From assembly GCF_017353175.1 (NCBI RefSeq), contig NZ_JAFMYW010000001.1:310001-374000 (forward strand): a stretch of 64,000 nt of DNA, read 5' to 3'. The position numbers and the translations under genes are program-made. Shown one piece after another: positions 26,068-34,416 of this stretch (position 1 is its first letter; each line of letters begins with the position of its first letter). The notes under the pieces are model-generated. The model saw only the letters and a list, made by a program, of their open reading frames with translations. It did not search any database and had not been told where the DNA came from. Source of the DNA: Fibrella forsythiae (GTDB lineage: Bacteria > Bacteroidota > Bacteroidia > Cytophagales > Spirosomataceae).

Positions 26068-27129
26068 ATGGAAGACAAAGTACAAATTGAAATAAGCGGC
26101 TTAGAAGAGTATAATCAATCGCTTAAAAGAGAAATGGGTTTTATGAGAAATACCCATAAAGAGAAAACCTTTTCTATTCGTTGGAGAATGTTTTCAATAT
26201 ATATAATTTTAGCTTTTCTTCTGTTTGGTTTTGCGTACATTAATTTTCTTAATACTACATATTCTATTCGATTAAATAGTTTAATAGATATATCCAAAGT
26301 AAATCTAAATATATTTATTATATCTATTGCCGCCCCTGGAGTTGTGCTCTTTATATATTATTATCTTAAATTCACTGATGAACGAGATAAACTAAGATCG
26401 GAATTAGATTATTTTGAAAATAGAATCCAAGATAATCAAAATAGAATAAATCGCTTGTTAAATAGAGATAATACTAATGTAATACCATATCAAGATAATT
26501 TATCAGTCAATGATAAGAACATCGATACATCAGTCAACCAGTTGATTAGTAATAAACAAGCTATTACAATCGATGATATATTGTCAGATTGTAGAGAATC
26601 TCGTGATAGATTAATTAAAGAAGTCGATAATCTTAAAAGTCGAGGTGTGATTAATTTAGGAATTGGTTCAGCGCTAACTGTGGTTGGAATTGGCATTCTG
26701 CTCTTTTCTCTGTTGACAAAAAATAACGACGGTACTATTAAACCAGAGCTTAAAGTGATTGATTTGATGAATTTTTATTTGTCGCGAATTACCACAGTCA
26801 TTTTTGTAGAGATATTCTCATTTTTCTTTTTAAGACTTTACAGAAATAGTCTATCGGATATAAAATATTATCAGAATGAGCTTACTACTCTAGAGGCAAA
26901 ATTTCTCTCACTAAAATCAGCTTTGTACATAAACCAACCAGAGGTAAAGGTATATGTTATTCATGAAATATTAAAAACTGAAAGGAATATATTAATAAAT
27001 TCTGATCAAACTAACTTAATTAACAGCTTGCTTAAATCAGAGAATGAAAGAGATCGAAGTTTTACAGACAGTTTTAAGGGTGTTTTAGAGAGCTTGTCAA
27101 ACTTTATTGACAAGAAAGAAAAATCTTAA
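26068..27129 (+). CDS. Four-helix membrane protein with coiled coils (cargo)
   Basis: 353 residues. Predicted membrane helices by hydrophobicity at about 41-61, 81-101, 193-216 and 240-257. Each pair is followed by a coiled coil (102-133: RDKLRSELDYFENRIQDNQN; 258-285). Residues 135-190 are cytoplasmic and charged. The two-helices-plus-coil unit occurring twice suggests internal duplication. No enzyme motif. It is AT-rich and stands alone. The layout recalls membrane effectors of abortive-infection systems, but no named family is recognised. Confidence 0.7.
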   Translation: MEDKVQIEISGLEEYNQSLKREMGFMRNTHKEKTFSIRWRMFSIYIILAFLLFGFAYINFLNTTYSIRLNSLIDISKVNLNIFIISIAAPGVVLFIYYYLKFTDERDKLRSELDYFENRIQDNQNRINRLLNRDNTNVIPYQDNLSVNDKNIDTSVNQLISNKQAITIDDILSDCRESRDRLIKEVDNLKSRGVINLGIGSALTVVGIGILLFSLLTKNNDGTIKPELKVIDLMNFYLSRITTVIFVEIFSFFFLRLYRNSLSDIKYYQNELTTLEAKFLSLKSALYINQPEVKVYVIHEILKTERNILINSDQTNLINSLLKSENERDRSFTDSFKGVLESLSNFIDKKEKS

Positions 27130-27347
27130 TTATGTGATAGTTTTATTCACAATTATTTAAGCTGGCAATACTACTGCTATTTGAATAAGATGACTTTATA
27201 CCTTCATAAGGCATCTGCGAATCTAAATTCCTCATTACGATCAAAATGATATTAAATTTTTAAGTTATATATATCATCAATTATCTTTGAAGTCTCTTAT
27301 TAAATTAACTGCTAATTCCTGCGGAATTATTCTATCAGTTAAAATCT

Positions 27348-27456
27348 ATTGATCCGTGAGTAAGCCTGTAAAGTTGGACAAGGTAACTAAGGCTACTGTC
27401 CAGCCCGGTGGGCCAATTGAGATAAAAACGCTTTACGGACTAATTCACGGGTCAAT
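27348..27456. repeat. 109-bp element with imperfect terminal inverted repeats
   Basis: The ends ATTGATCCGTGAGTAAG and (reverse complement) ATTGACCCGTGAATTAG match at 14 of 17 positions. Inner pairing includes GTAAAG/CTTTAC and TTGGAC/GTCCA. It is the size of a MITE or of a structured RNA. It lies in the otherwise featureless AT-rich gap 27130-27551. Confidence 0.5.
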
Positions 27457-27551
27457 AATTAACCATTGATCCTGCTGTGGATACAGTCACGTGTTAATAT
27501 TAGTTTAATTCTACAATAAGACGTTTGACATTAATCTGCCAATAAAAGAAA

Positions 27552-28307
27552 CTATTCAGACTTTCGCCTCTCATCTTGCTTCTCTGCGTTAATACCGATT
27601 ATTGATTCTAACCGTTTGGTTCTTTCGTAACGATGGATATACCATTCTTTCAATAACATTTCATTCAAAGCAATAAGAACCTTAGCCTCGTTTGGATCAA
27701 CATCAACAATTAAGTTAATGTCATTTTCCATGTGAGCGCCAATATTACCAATTTGCCTAACAGCGTGGATTGCTTGCCATGTAATAGGATCTACCTTATT
27801 TTCTATAGCCTTAATTTCATTGAAGAGTGTTTTTTCGCCAGTCACATTAAAGAAATCTCTTATCATTCCTTGCAAACATCTTCTTGAAAGTGTAGCAGAT
27901 GCCTTGGGACTTAATTCTAAAATCAGACAGGCTTCCTCATAGTCTTGTCTAATCGGCAACGGGATATATTCAGGAAATGACTTTGCACTTGATGCCGGTA
28001 TTAATTGCCATGACATTAAGGGTTCGCTGTATACATTCTTGCTCATATTATCATAATATGTATGTAGGGCTACACTTAAGCTTGCTTTCTTACACTCATC
28101 ATTGATACATACTATCCATTTGACTATGGCTGCCTTTTTCTGGTATAGTCCAGAGATGCTAATGTATGTGGGTTCTGGCTTTCCGCCTATAACAATTATT
28201 GATGAGTTAAACCCTTCAGCTTCAACACTTAAATTACATTCCGCTTGTGATGTGTTACGGTAAGAGATGGTCATTGCATTATTACAATATGGACAAATCC
28301 AATTCAT
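27552..28307 (-). CDS. DUF4145-type protein (cargo)
   Basis: 251 residues. It has an N-terminal CPYC zinc-ribbon-like half with a later CINDEC pair. Residues 120-225 resemble DUF4145: YEEACLILELSPKASATLSR, RCLQGMIRDFF, VRQIGNIGAHMENDINLIVD. DUF4145 proteins are often found fused to or beside restriction and other defence genes; a direct activity is not established here. It is convergent with the membrane protein gene at 26068 and upstream of the inverted-repeat copy at 28547. Confidence 0.75.
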   Translation of the reverse strand: MNWICPYCNNAMTISYRNTSQAECNLSVEAEGFNSSIIVIGGKPEPTYISISGLYQKKAAIVKWIVCINDECKKASLSVALHTYYDNMSKNVYSEPLMSWQLIPASSAKSFPEYIPLPIRQDYEEACLILELSPKASATLSRRCLQGMIRDFFNVTGEKTLFNEIKAIENKVDPITWQAIHAVRQIGNIGAHMENDINLIVDVDPNEAKVLIALNEMLLKEWYIHRYERTKRLESIIGINAEKQDERRKSE

Positions 28308-28489
28308 ATTAACCTTGCTTTTAGATTGTTCTTTTTCTCAAGCCTATGTAGTTAGTCGCAAGTTGGCACAGACATATGCTGTACTGATGAAACTTAAGAT
28401 AACTCAACGCTAACGTAGCACGCAATAATATTGTATCCTATCGCTCGTAACGTAAAACACTAACTTGCATGGACGGGTAACCCACGACC

Positions 28490-28540
28490 GCAAAGGTTGA
28501 TGGTGGCCTATCTTGTCTTGGGGCCACCATCAACCTTTGC
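28490..28540. other. Long perfect hairpin, 19-bp stem
   Basis: GCAAAGGTTGATGGTGGCC, a 13-base loop (28509-28521), then the exact complement. No T-run follows, so it is not an ordinary terminator. A decayed relative of the loop and right arm (GGCCTATCTT...CCACCATCAGCCTTTGCG) is at 24031-24055. Confidence 0.7.
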
Positions 28541-28546
28541 GCCTTT

Positions 28547-28740
28547 ACTTTACACCTTTGCCTGTATTGGGTCCCGCTCTAGCTAGAGCCGGGCTGTTTC
28601 CTGTCCGAGGAAAGTGGATCCTGCAATACTAACCAACAACGCACAAATCCAAACAAGTCGAGAGGGGCCGCTAACTGTCAAGCCGAGGCTGTCAGGCGGT
28701 GGCGCTCAGGTACGTTGCCTTGTCAGGCAAAACGCATTTT
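28547..28740 (-). repeat. Intergenic inverted-repeat partner, right
   Basis: Reverse-complement relative of 24425-24620. With the hairpin at 28490 it forms a compound non-coding block. The whole gap 28308-29398 (1.1 kb) has no gene that I can support; short open frames across 28614-28926 lie within this repeat and lack coding character. Confidence 0.6.
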
Positions 28741-29398
28741 GTAACGTTCTATCCAGCGGTGACCAGCCTATCACTGAGTGCGTGGCAAGCCAACTTATTA
28801 GCATATCAAGTAGCCAATTGTTGGCTAAACAGTAGATTGAGGCAATGGCCGTACTCCTCAATTGGCGATTCATGCATCAGCAATCTTTCCCAGCTTCTCT
28901 TCCAGGTTGATCGTATTAGGGTCTAGTATAAGATAGCAACACAATCGTAACATAGTATCATATCGCTACTAGACGCGGAACGTTCGATTCACAGATTAAT
29001 CCTGCTCCTATCAGTTGAGTAATAAGTTAGGTCATCGTACATATCGTACAAAATAGGATTGTACATGACGTAATCGTGAAATACGTACAGCTTACTGCTA
29101 AATCCACTTTTAAAATTACCGCTTAATAACACTCTAATAAATCATAGTAAGTCAATACTACTATAAACTAAGATAGATGCAGAACAAAATCCTATTTTAG
29201 TCCTATTATATAGGAAATTATCCCAGTTTAGATCAATGTATAGTCATCTTTATGAATTTTGGCAGTGCACAATCTGTATCACGAAAAAGACAAAGTGAAA
29301 CGGATTATTTCTTAGCATGTTAAGTAATATGCGCATTCACAAGGTGTTTTTTTCAAATTATGTGTTTTTAATGTCTCATCGCTAAAATCAATTAGTAC

Positions 29399-30163
29399 AT
29401 GCCTAATTTATTACAAATACAGAACTACCACAAGAAATATAAGCCTAACTCTGCCTTAGCTAGAATAGATAATCCATTAGAGCCCAAGGGCTTACCTCTA
29501 CCTACATCAGATCGGTTTGAAAAATCTTTTCAAAATTTAGCTTCTAAATTAGGAATTGAATATGAAAAACATTTTGAATTGGGTATAGAAGCGGAAGTTG
29601 TCATGGTATACATTGACATCTGTTCATTCTCAAAACGTTTTGCCACAATGCCTTCTGGTGAACTCTCTATTTTCCTCGATAAATACTACGAAAAGGTTAT
29701 TCCTATTATATATAATTATGATGGTGAAATAGAAAGAATAATGGGTGACGGTATAATTGCTATTTTCGGTCCTCCATTTTGCAATAAGTCATTTCTTGAA
29801 TTAGTTTCAAATGCACTTATTTGTTCTTTAGAAGTACTATCAATCACTAATGATACAGATTTTTATTCAAAAATTGCATTGCATTCAGGCGACATTAAAT
29901 ACTATAAAAATAAAATAACGCAATATCCAGATTACACTATTATTGGCAAACCTTTGACTGAGTTATATAGATTAGAATCTATAGCCAGTGATAAGGAGGT
30001 AGTTTTCTATTCATTCACAAATTTGAACGTAAAGATCGAGAAAATGCTTGATATGATTCCTGATTTAAAAAATCACATCAAATGGTTTCCAAATGAGAAC
30101 AAAAAGATCGAGCCACCTCTAAAGGGTGTGGATTTCAAGTACACTAAATCGATTAGTTTATGA
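29399..30163 (+). CDS. Class III nucleotide cyclase homologue 1 (Pycsar-like operon)
   Basis: 254 residues. The cyclase domain runs over about 65-205: metal-binding Asp73 in VYIDICSFSKRF and Asp117 in ERIMGDGIIAIFG. The position of the base-recognition Lys is Arg113. In the GxxxNxxxR segment (IIGKPLTELYRLES) the transition-state Asn is replaced by Thr187 while Arg191 is kept. There is no membrane segment. The gene overlaps the second cyclase gene by 4 bases (ATGA). In Pycsar defence a single cyclase makes cCMP or cUMP; here two unequal cyclases precede the effector. Confidence 0.8.
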   Translation: MPNLLQIQNYHKKYKPNSALARIDNPLEPKGLPLPTSDRFEKSFQNLASKLGIEYEKHFELGIEAEVVMVYIDICSFSKRFATMPSGELSIFLDKYYEKVIPIIYNYDGEIERIMGDGIIAIFGPPFCNKSFLELVSNALICSLEVLSITNDTDFYSKIALHSGDIKYYKNKITQYPDYTIIGKPLTELYRLESIASDKEVVFYSFTNLNVKIEKMLDMIPDLKNHIKWFPNENKKIEPPLKGVDFKYTKSISL

Positions 30164-31152
30164 GTGTTCGCAATATACTTGCTTCTATATCTCAGGAAAT
30201 TGATGATATATTTTCTTACGGTTTTAATATTAATGTCTCTTCTACAACTTCGGTACCGAGCTTTGATGATCCCGTATTAACGTTTGAATCAGGAAAACAA
30301 AAGCAAGCTAAAGAGGTAACAACTTGCGTATTGTTTATTGATATACGTAATTCAACTCAGCTCAATCTTAAATATGATGCGAAGGAACTAGCTAAGTTAT
30401 ACACTGCTTTTACTAAAGGCATGATTATAGCCGCAGATTTTCACGGTGGTAAAATTCGTAATATTATTGGCGACCGCATAATGGTTGTATTTCCACAAGC
30501 GGCTTGCTTCACTTCTGCTGTAGATTGTGCTATCACAATGAACATGGTGTCTGCTCAAATTAACAATGCCTTTAAGGGGGCTAAATTTGAATGCGGTATA
30601 GGGATTGATTATGGAAAAATGCTAGTCTTAAAAACTGGTTTATATAGAAGAGGCGATGAACGAAACACTAACAGAAACCTAGTCTGGCTAGGAGAACCGG
30701 CCAATATTGCCTCGAAGCTTACCGATATGGCCAATAAAACGGTAGATAAACATAAAGTAAGTATAGTAAGAAGTGTGTTCAACTTCTGGCATGATTACAA
30801 ACCGAGATTTATCAGGGGGACACTAGCCTCCGCTTTGGCAGCTAATACATCGCAAAGTCAGTTTGTTGATCGATCAGAAAGTTATGATCCCCTTGGATTT
30901 ATAAAGTTGTTAGAATGGAATAAAACCAAAAGTGCTCTAGAGACGAGAGCAAGTGTATTAAAAGAGTTTAACTTCGAAACCCAATCAGTAAAGACGCCTT
31001 CTATATTAATTACGCAGCCTGTATATGATGGTTTCAAACTTCACAATCCTACCAGAAATGATATAACGGATCGATTATGGAAAAGACAAGATCTAACTGT
31101 CCCTAATTACAAAAATAATATTTTGGGTTCCTCGCTAACTTGGAAGATATAA
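30160..31152 (+). CDS. Class III nucleotide cyclase homologue 2 (Pycsar-like operon)
   Basis: 330 residues. Cyclase domain about 52-200: Asp61 in VLFIDIRNSTQL and Asp105 in RNIIGDRIMVVF for metal binding. The base-recognition Lys position is Asn101. WLGEPANIASKL keeps the transition-state Asn182 but has Lys186 in place of Arg. The C-terminal 130 residues are extra, with no recognised domain. Together with cyclase 1 one complete composite active site could form (Asp pair of one subunit with Asn/Lys of the other). It starts within the stop of gene 1 and ends 3 bases before the effector. Confidence 0.82.
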   Translation: MSVRNILASISQEIDDIFSYGFNINVSSTTSVPSFDDPVLTFESGKQKQAKEVTTCVLFIDIRNSTQLNLKYDAKELAKLYTAFTKGMIIAADFHGGKIRNIIGDRIMVVFPQAACFTSAVDCAITMNMVSAQINNAFKGAKFECGIGIDYGKMLVLKTGLYRRGDERNTNRNLVWLGEPANIASKLTDMANKTVDKHKVSIVRSVFNFWHDYKPRFIRGTLASALAANTSQSQFVDRSESYDPLGFIKLLEWNKTKSALETRASVLKEFNFETQSVKTPSILITQPVYDGFKLHNPTRNDITDRLWKRQDLTVPNYKNNILGSSLTWKI

Positions 31153-31155
31153 TAA

Positions 31156-31695
31156 ATGGCTAGTATGAACGACGATTTGAAGGCTATTTTTGCTAATGTA
31201 AATGACTGGCTGAAATACGCAGAGACAAAAAATGCAACCCTTGTTGCTTTTAACGGGGCGTCTATTTTTGGTCTGTTGCAAGCATGGAGCGTTGTGCCCA
31301 GTCACGAAATTATTTTTATTGATGTAATTCTACTGGCTTTCTCTGCTTTGCTATCAATTATTTCTTTTGTTCCACGTTTATCTACAGTTTTGAGTAATAA
31401 AAAGTACGGGAGCCAAGAATGGAATAACGCAAAGAATATAGTTAATATCCTATATTTTGACGACCTCTCAAAATTATCATCCGCTCAATTTGTTGAACTT
31501 TATGAACTAAGGATAAATGGTACCTTCCACCCGGTCGGCATAGACTTGAATTTGATAGATCAGATAATAATAAATTCAGAAATTGCAATTAAGAAAAATC
31601 GTTGGTTTGGCTTATCAGTTCGAATATCCATCTTGACAATTCTATTTAATATGGTCTATGCTTGCCATTTAGCTTTTGGTTGGTTCAATATATAG
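31156..31695 (+). CDS. Membrane effector resembling Pycsar PycTM
   Basis: 179 residues. Membrane helices at about 28-47, 52-72 and 150-175. The N-terminal motif WLKYAETKNATLVAFNGASI is like the conserved start of PycTM-type effectors (charged helix, Lys-Asn, then the first membrane helix). Residues 75-148 form a cytoplasmic domain that may sense the cyclic nucleotide. In the known two-gene systems the effector damages the host membrane when the signal appears during infection. The position 3 bases after the second cyclase supports a single operon. Confidence 0.75.
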   Translation: MASMNDDLKAIFANVNDWLKYAETKNATLVAFNGASIFGLLQAWSVVPSHEIIFIDVILLAFSALLSIISFVPRLSTVLSNKKYGSQEWNNAKNIVNILYFDDLSKLSSAQFVELYELRINGTFHPVGIDLNLIDQIIINSEIAIKKNRWFGLSVRISILTILFNMVYACHLAFGWFNI

Positions 31696-31818
31696 AAGAA
31701 ATTTTGTCCGAACGTTTACATTAACCATTTCAGAATTCGTTAGTTGGTACAATTATCACTGGACGGCAGACCGGATAACCGAATTAAACAGGGTTAAGAG
31801 TGTGTTCGACCTACTTGG

Positions 31819-31860
31819 TAAAATGGCCCGGCCTTACATCATATAGGCCGGGCCATTTTA
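31819..31860. terminator. Bidirectional terminator between cyclase operon and module B
   Basis: TAAAATGGCCCGGCC / GGCCGGGCCATTTTA, a perfect 15-base stem with a 12-base loop. It serves the plus-strand effector operon and the minus-strand HNH gene, whose stop is 1 base away. Confidence 0.85.
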
Positions 31861-31861
31861 C

Positions 31862-32377
31862 TTAATCAACCTCATTTGCTGTTACCCATAGTCGCTTTGC
31901 CTTTGCACCGTGTGTATCTGTTCTACTGTGACAGATCGCACATAGCGTCCGCCCGTTACTTACCCGCCAGATCAGTTCACATTCTGCCGCTTCTTCTAAG
32001 CTGTTGATTTGGTAGTTGTGAATGATTGCCGATAGTGGGTATATGTGATCTACCTGTAAGCGGCCCTTGTTCCCGCATTCCCGGCAACGGTAACGGTCAA
32101 GCTTGAGCACCTTCCTACGCCAGTCTAGGTATAGCGGTGTGGTTCGTAGTTTCTCGATTAACGCCTTGCGAAGGTCGGCATCATAATTAATCAGCACTAC
32201 GCGAAAGGTTACGGGCTTACATGATCGCTCTTTGGGGGCTGGCTTTTTGGCCTTTTTCAATGATCGTAACGCCCGGTTTACGTCTGTTTCTGGCAAGTCG
32301 AACCGTAGGGCGATTTCGTGGGGCGGTTCGCCACTTTGGTAGGCATCACGGATGAGCCATTTTGTAGCGGCGTTCAT
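31862..32377 (-). CDS. HNH endonuclease with N-terminal HTH (module B)
   Basis: 171 residues from the ATG at 32377, which overlaps the stop of the GIY-YIG gene (ATGA). It is nearly the same protein as at 18396-18914: SGEPPHEIALRFDLPETDVN HTH, CRECG, DHIYPLS, NGRTLCAICHSRTDTHGAK. Metal-binding Cys and His residues are intact. It is the end of the inverted module B. Confidence 0.85.
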   Translation of the reverse strand: MNAATKWLIRDAYQSGEPPHEIALRFDLPETDVNRALRSLKKAKKPAPKERSCKPVTFRVVLINYDADLRKALIEKLRTTPLYLDWRRKVLKLDRYRCRECGNKGRLQVDHIYPLSAIIHNYQINSLEEAAECELIWRVSNGRTLCAICHSRTDTHGAKAKRLWVTANEVD

Positions 32378-33624
32378 ACGGCAGGGACGGGGTCCATATA
32401 CTGCCATTTATAGCCACCGTGTGATTCTTTGATTTGATCTCGTTTGGTGTCATTGTTGAAATAATAGCCCCGACAAGCGGCCTGAATGCTAGCCATGCCT
32501 AAACCGGTTGACTCTGCCGCTACTTTAGCTGAGGGCCATACTTCAATCACCTCACCTGTCGAAAGATTGATTTGCGCAACGTGCTTTTGTCGTTTCTGAG
32601 CGGCGGCCTCAATCAGTTCTTTACTGTTTAGAATCGGTCCGCGCTTAAGCAAGGCTATCCGCATTCTTTCCCGCGTCTCAGTACCCGGAAGAGTCCGACC
32701 TTTTGCGGCTGTAGACATTTTGGCCCGCGTTTCAGGACTGGCTTGTTTCTTCCAGTTTGGGTTTAACGGGCCAATAAAGCGACCTATCATTCGCTTGCGA
32801 TGAGCCTCAACCACTTCGGGCCGCTGTTTTATACCTCTGGTAGTGCCCGCTTTTGGGGTAAGATTATATCCAATAGTCGGATTACAGGCTTGATAAAACT
32901 CTATCCAATACGTTTCGCGGTCAATTAATATTTTGACCGTTTCAGTGCGCTCTATTACCTCGAAATCAAAGTTGCCAATACCATACTTTATCAATGCACC
33001 GGGGAAGCCCGCCCCTTTTTTAAACATCCTAGCATGACCGCAGTATCGTTGGTAAATATTTTTGGCCGAGCCAATATAAACCTTACTATTTATGCGGTTG
33101 GTAAATTTGTAAACACCCGCGTAAGTGTGCCCCTTCAAATCCAAAGGTGTATAGTTAGGGGTGAACAACGAAGGAGTAGCCTTTTGTCTACCTAAATCTA
33201 TTCCCTGCTTTTCTAAGAATAAGCAAACCCGGTACGTTTCCAGATTCATTTGATCTGCAATAGCCTCAAGAGTCGAACCGTGTATATAAAGGTTTGCAAT
33301 CTGAATACCTAGCTTATGATCCCACCGGCTCTCTTTCCGGCGTGATATGCCCCGCTTTTGTAATGCCTTGCAAATAACAGGAATACTAAATCCTATCGCC
33401 TTGCTTATATCGACTGTACTTGCACCCTTTTTGTATTCCTCTACAACAAAATCAACCTGCGCATCATCAATTACCCGTTGCTTAACGGTGACATTTGCCC
33501 GCTTGAGTAGTTTGTAAACGAATCTTTCGGATAGACTATATTTCTGGCAAATTTCTGACACTGGACACCCGTTACAATAGTCCGTTACTACTTGTTGGTG
33601 ATCTAGATTAAGGTCGTAATTCAT
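32374..33624 (-). CDS. GIY-YIG homing endonuclease with extra HTH array (module B)
   Basis: 416 residues. The N-terminal 150 residues contain three HTH-like repeats (CPVSEICQKYSLSERFVYKL; GASTVDISKAIGFSIPVICK; STLEAIADQMNLETYRVCLF) absent from module A. The GIY-YIG domain follows at about 168-260 (GVYKFTNRINSKVYIGSAKN, RYCGHA, DRETYWIEFY), then NUMOD3-like repeats (ASPETRAKMSTAAKG) and a NUMOD1-like C-terminus (SAKVAAESTGLGMASIQAAC). The added HTH array probably changes the target site, so the two modules carry endonucleases of different specificity. Confidence 0.88.
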   Translation of the reverse strand: MNYDLNLDHQQVVTDYCNGCPVSEICQKYSLSERFVYKLLKRANVTVKQRVIDDAQVDFVVEEYKKGASTVDISKAIGFSIPVICKALQKRGISRRKESRWDHKLGIQIANLYIHGSTLEAIADQMNLETYRVCLFLEKQGIDLGRQKATPSLFTPNYTPLDLKGHTYAGVYKFTNRINSKVYIGSAKNIYQRYCGHARMFKKGAGFPGALIKYGIGNFDFEVIERTETVKILIDRETYWIEFYQACNPTIGYNLTPKAGTTRGIKQRPEVVEAHRKRMIGRFIGPLNPNWKKQASPETRAKMSTAAKGRTLPGTETRERMRIALLKRGPILNSKELIEAAAQKRQKHVAQINLSTGEVIEVWPSAKVAAESTGLGMASIQAACRGYYFNNDTKRDQIKESHGGYKWQYMDPVPAV

Positions 33625-33641
33625 AATGGCAAAGAGTAATA

Positions 33642-33662
33642 GCCCCGGCGCAATGCCGGGGC
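33642..33662 (-). other. Hairpin between antirepressor and GIY-YIG gene (module B)
   Basis: GCCCCGGC / GCCGGGGC with a 5-base loop, in the same place as the module A hairpin at 17596. Its conservation suggests a role in limiting endonuclease expression. Confidence 0.55.
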
Positions 33663-33669
33663 GTTTAGG

Positions 33670-34416
33670 TTATTCGACAAAATCAATTTCAGCCATTACT
33701 ACCGAATACAGCTTGTGCAGGTAGCCGTACCGCTCGACTAGATCAATCAGGCTTTCGCCATTGCGCCGGGGATATTGATAGACGTTTATACCCCAATTCG
33801 ATTGCATGCATTTGTACAGGTAACGGTACGTCTCACTCTGTGTATAGCCATATCGATCGCAGTACTCGTTCACCCGCTGGTTAATGCGCTGCCGTAGGGC
33901 TTCATCCTTCGCTGGGCGCATAGGAGGCAAAGGCAACTGGGCTGACCTTGCGCGAGCCGGACGTATACCAGCCTGAATCTTGCCCATATCAGACCGTAGT
34001 TGGTCAAGCTGGCTTTGCTGGTTAGTAAGAAGCTGGGCTTGTTGCTGGGCCAGTTGCAGTAGCAGGGTTTCGGTTGAGGCAATGGCCGGAGCTTGCATGG
34101 CCTTATTCTTGATAGCCTGAAACCAGCGACGAACCTCTTCACCCTTTTCGGTGCGAGCTAACATGCACAGCCGTTCGGCAAAGTCGGTAGAAAGGGCATA
34201 GTCTACCCCCTCTACCTGTGCCCCATTGCCTCTACTCAACATGATGTTGAGTTGTTCCCAGTCCACCCCTTGAATGGAAAAGGGGTTGTTGACGATGTTC
34301 TTCTTCGCCCACCGGGCAAACACAGCCCCGCTGAAACCGAGCGACTCGTACAACTCGCGAGCCGACACCACCGACGAACCTTGTTCATTAGTGGTAATCT
34401 GAATCAACTCGTTCAT
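33670..34416 (-). CDS. AntA-type phage antirepressor (module B)
   Basis: 248 residues. The first 28 residues are identical to the module A protein. Residues 29-75 diverge (SGAVFARWAKKNIVNNPFSI; NIMLSRGNGAQVEGVDYALS), and residues 76-130 are again nearly identical (FAERLCMLARTEKGEEVRRW). An ORF6C-type C-terminus follows (SETYRYLYKCMQSNWGINVY). The mosaic pattern points to recombination or gene conversion between modules. It overlaps the upstream gene by 4 bases. Confidence 0.85.
   Translation of the reverse strand: MNELIQITTNEQGSSVVSARELYESLGFSGAVFARWAKKNIVNNPFSIQGVDWEQLNIMLSRGNGAQVEGVDYALSTDFAERLCMLARTEKGEEVRRWFQAIKNKAMQAPAIASTETLLLQLAQQQAQLLTNQQSQLDQLRSDMGKIQAGIRPARARSAQLPLPPMRPAKDEALRQRINQRVNEYCDRYGYTQSETYRYLYKCMQSNWGINVYQYPRRNGESLIDLVERYGYLHKLYSVVMAEIDFVE

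Noticed and set aside
28614-28926. Two overlapping open frames upstream of the cyclase operon
   Set aside because: They lie in the inverted-repeat block 28547-28740, have atypical Cys/Ser-rich composition and no sign of coding selection.
28308-31695. Retron or other RNA-templated system from hairpins near cargo genes
   Set aside because: No reverse transcriptase gene is found anywhere in the window.
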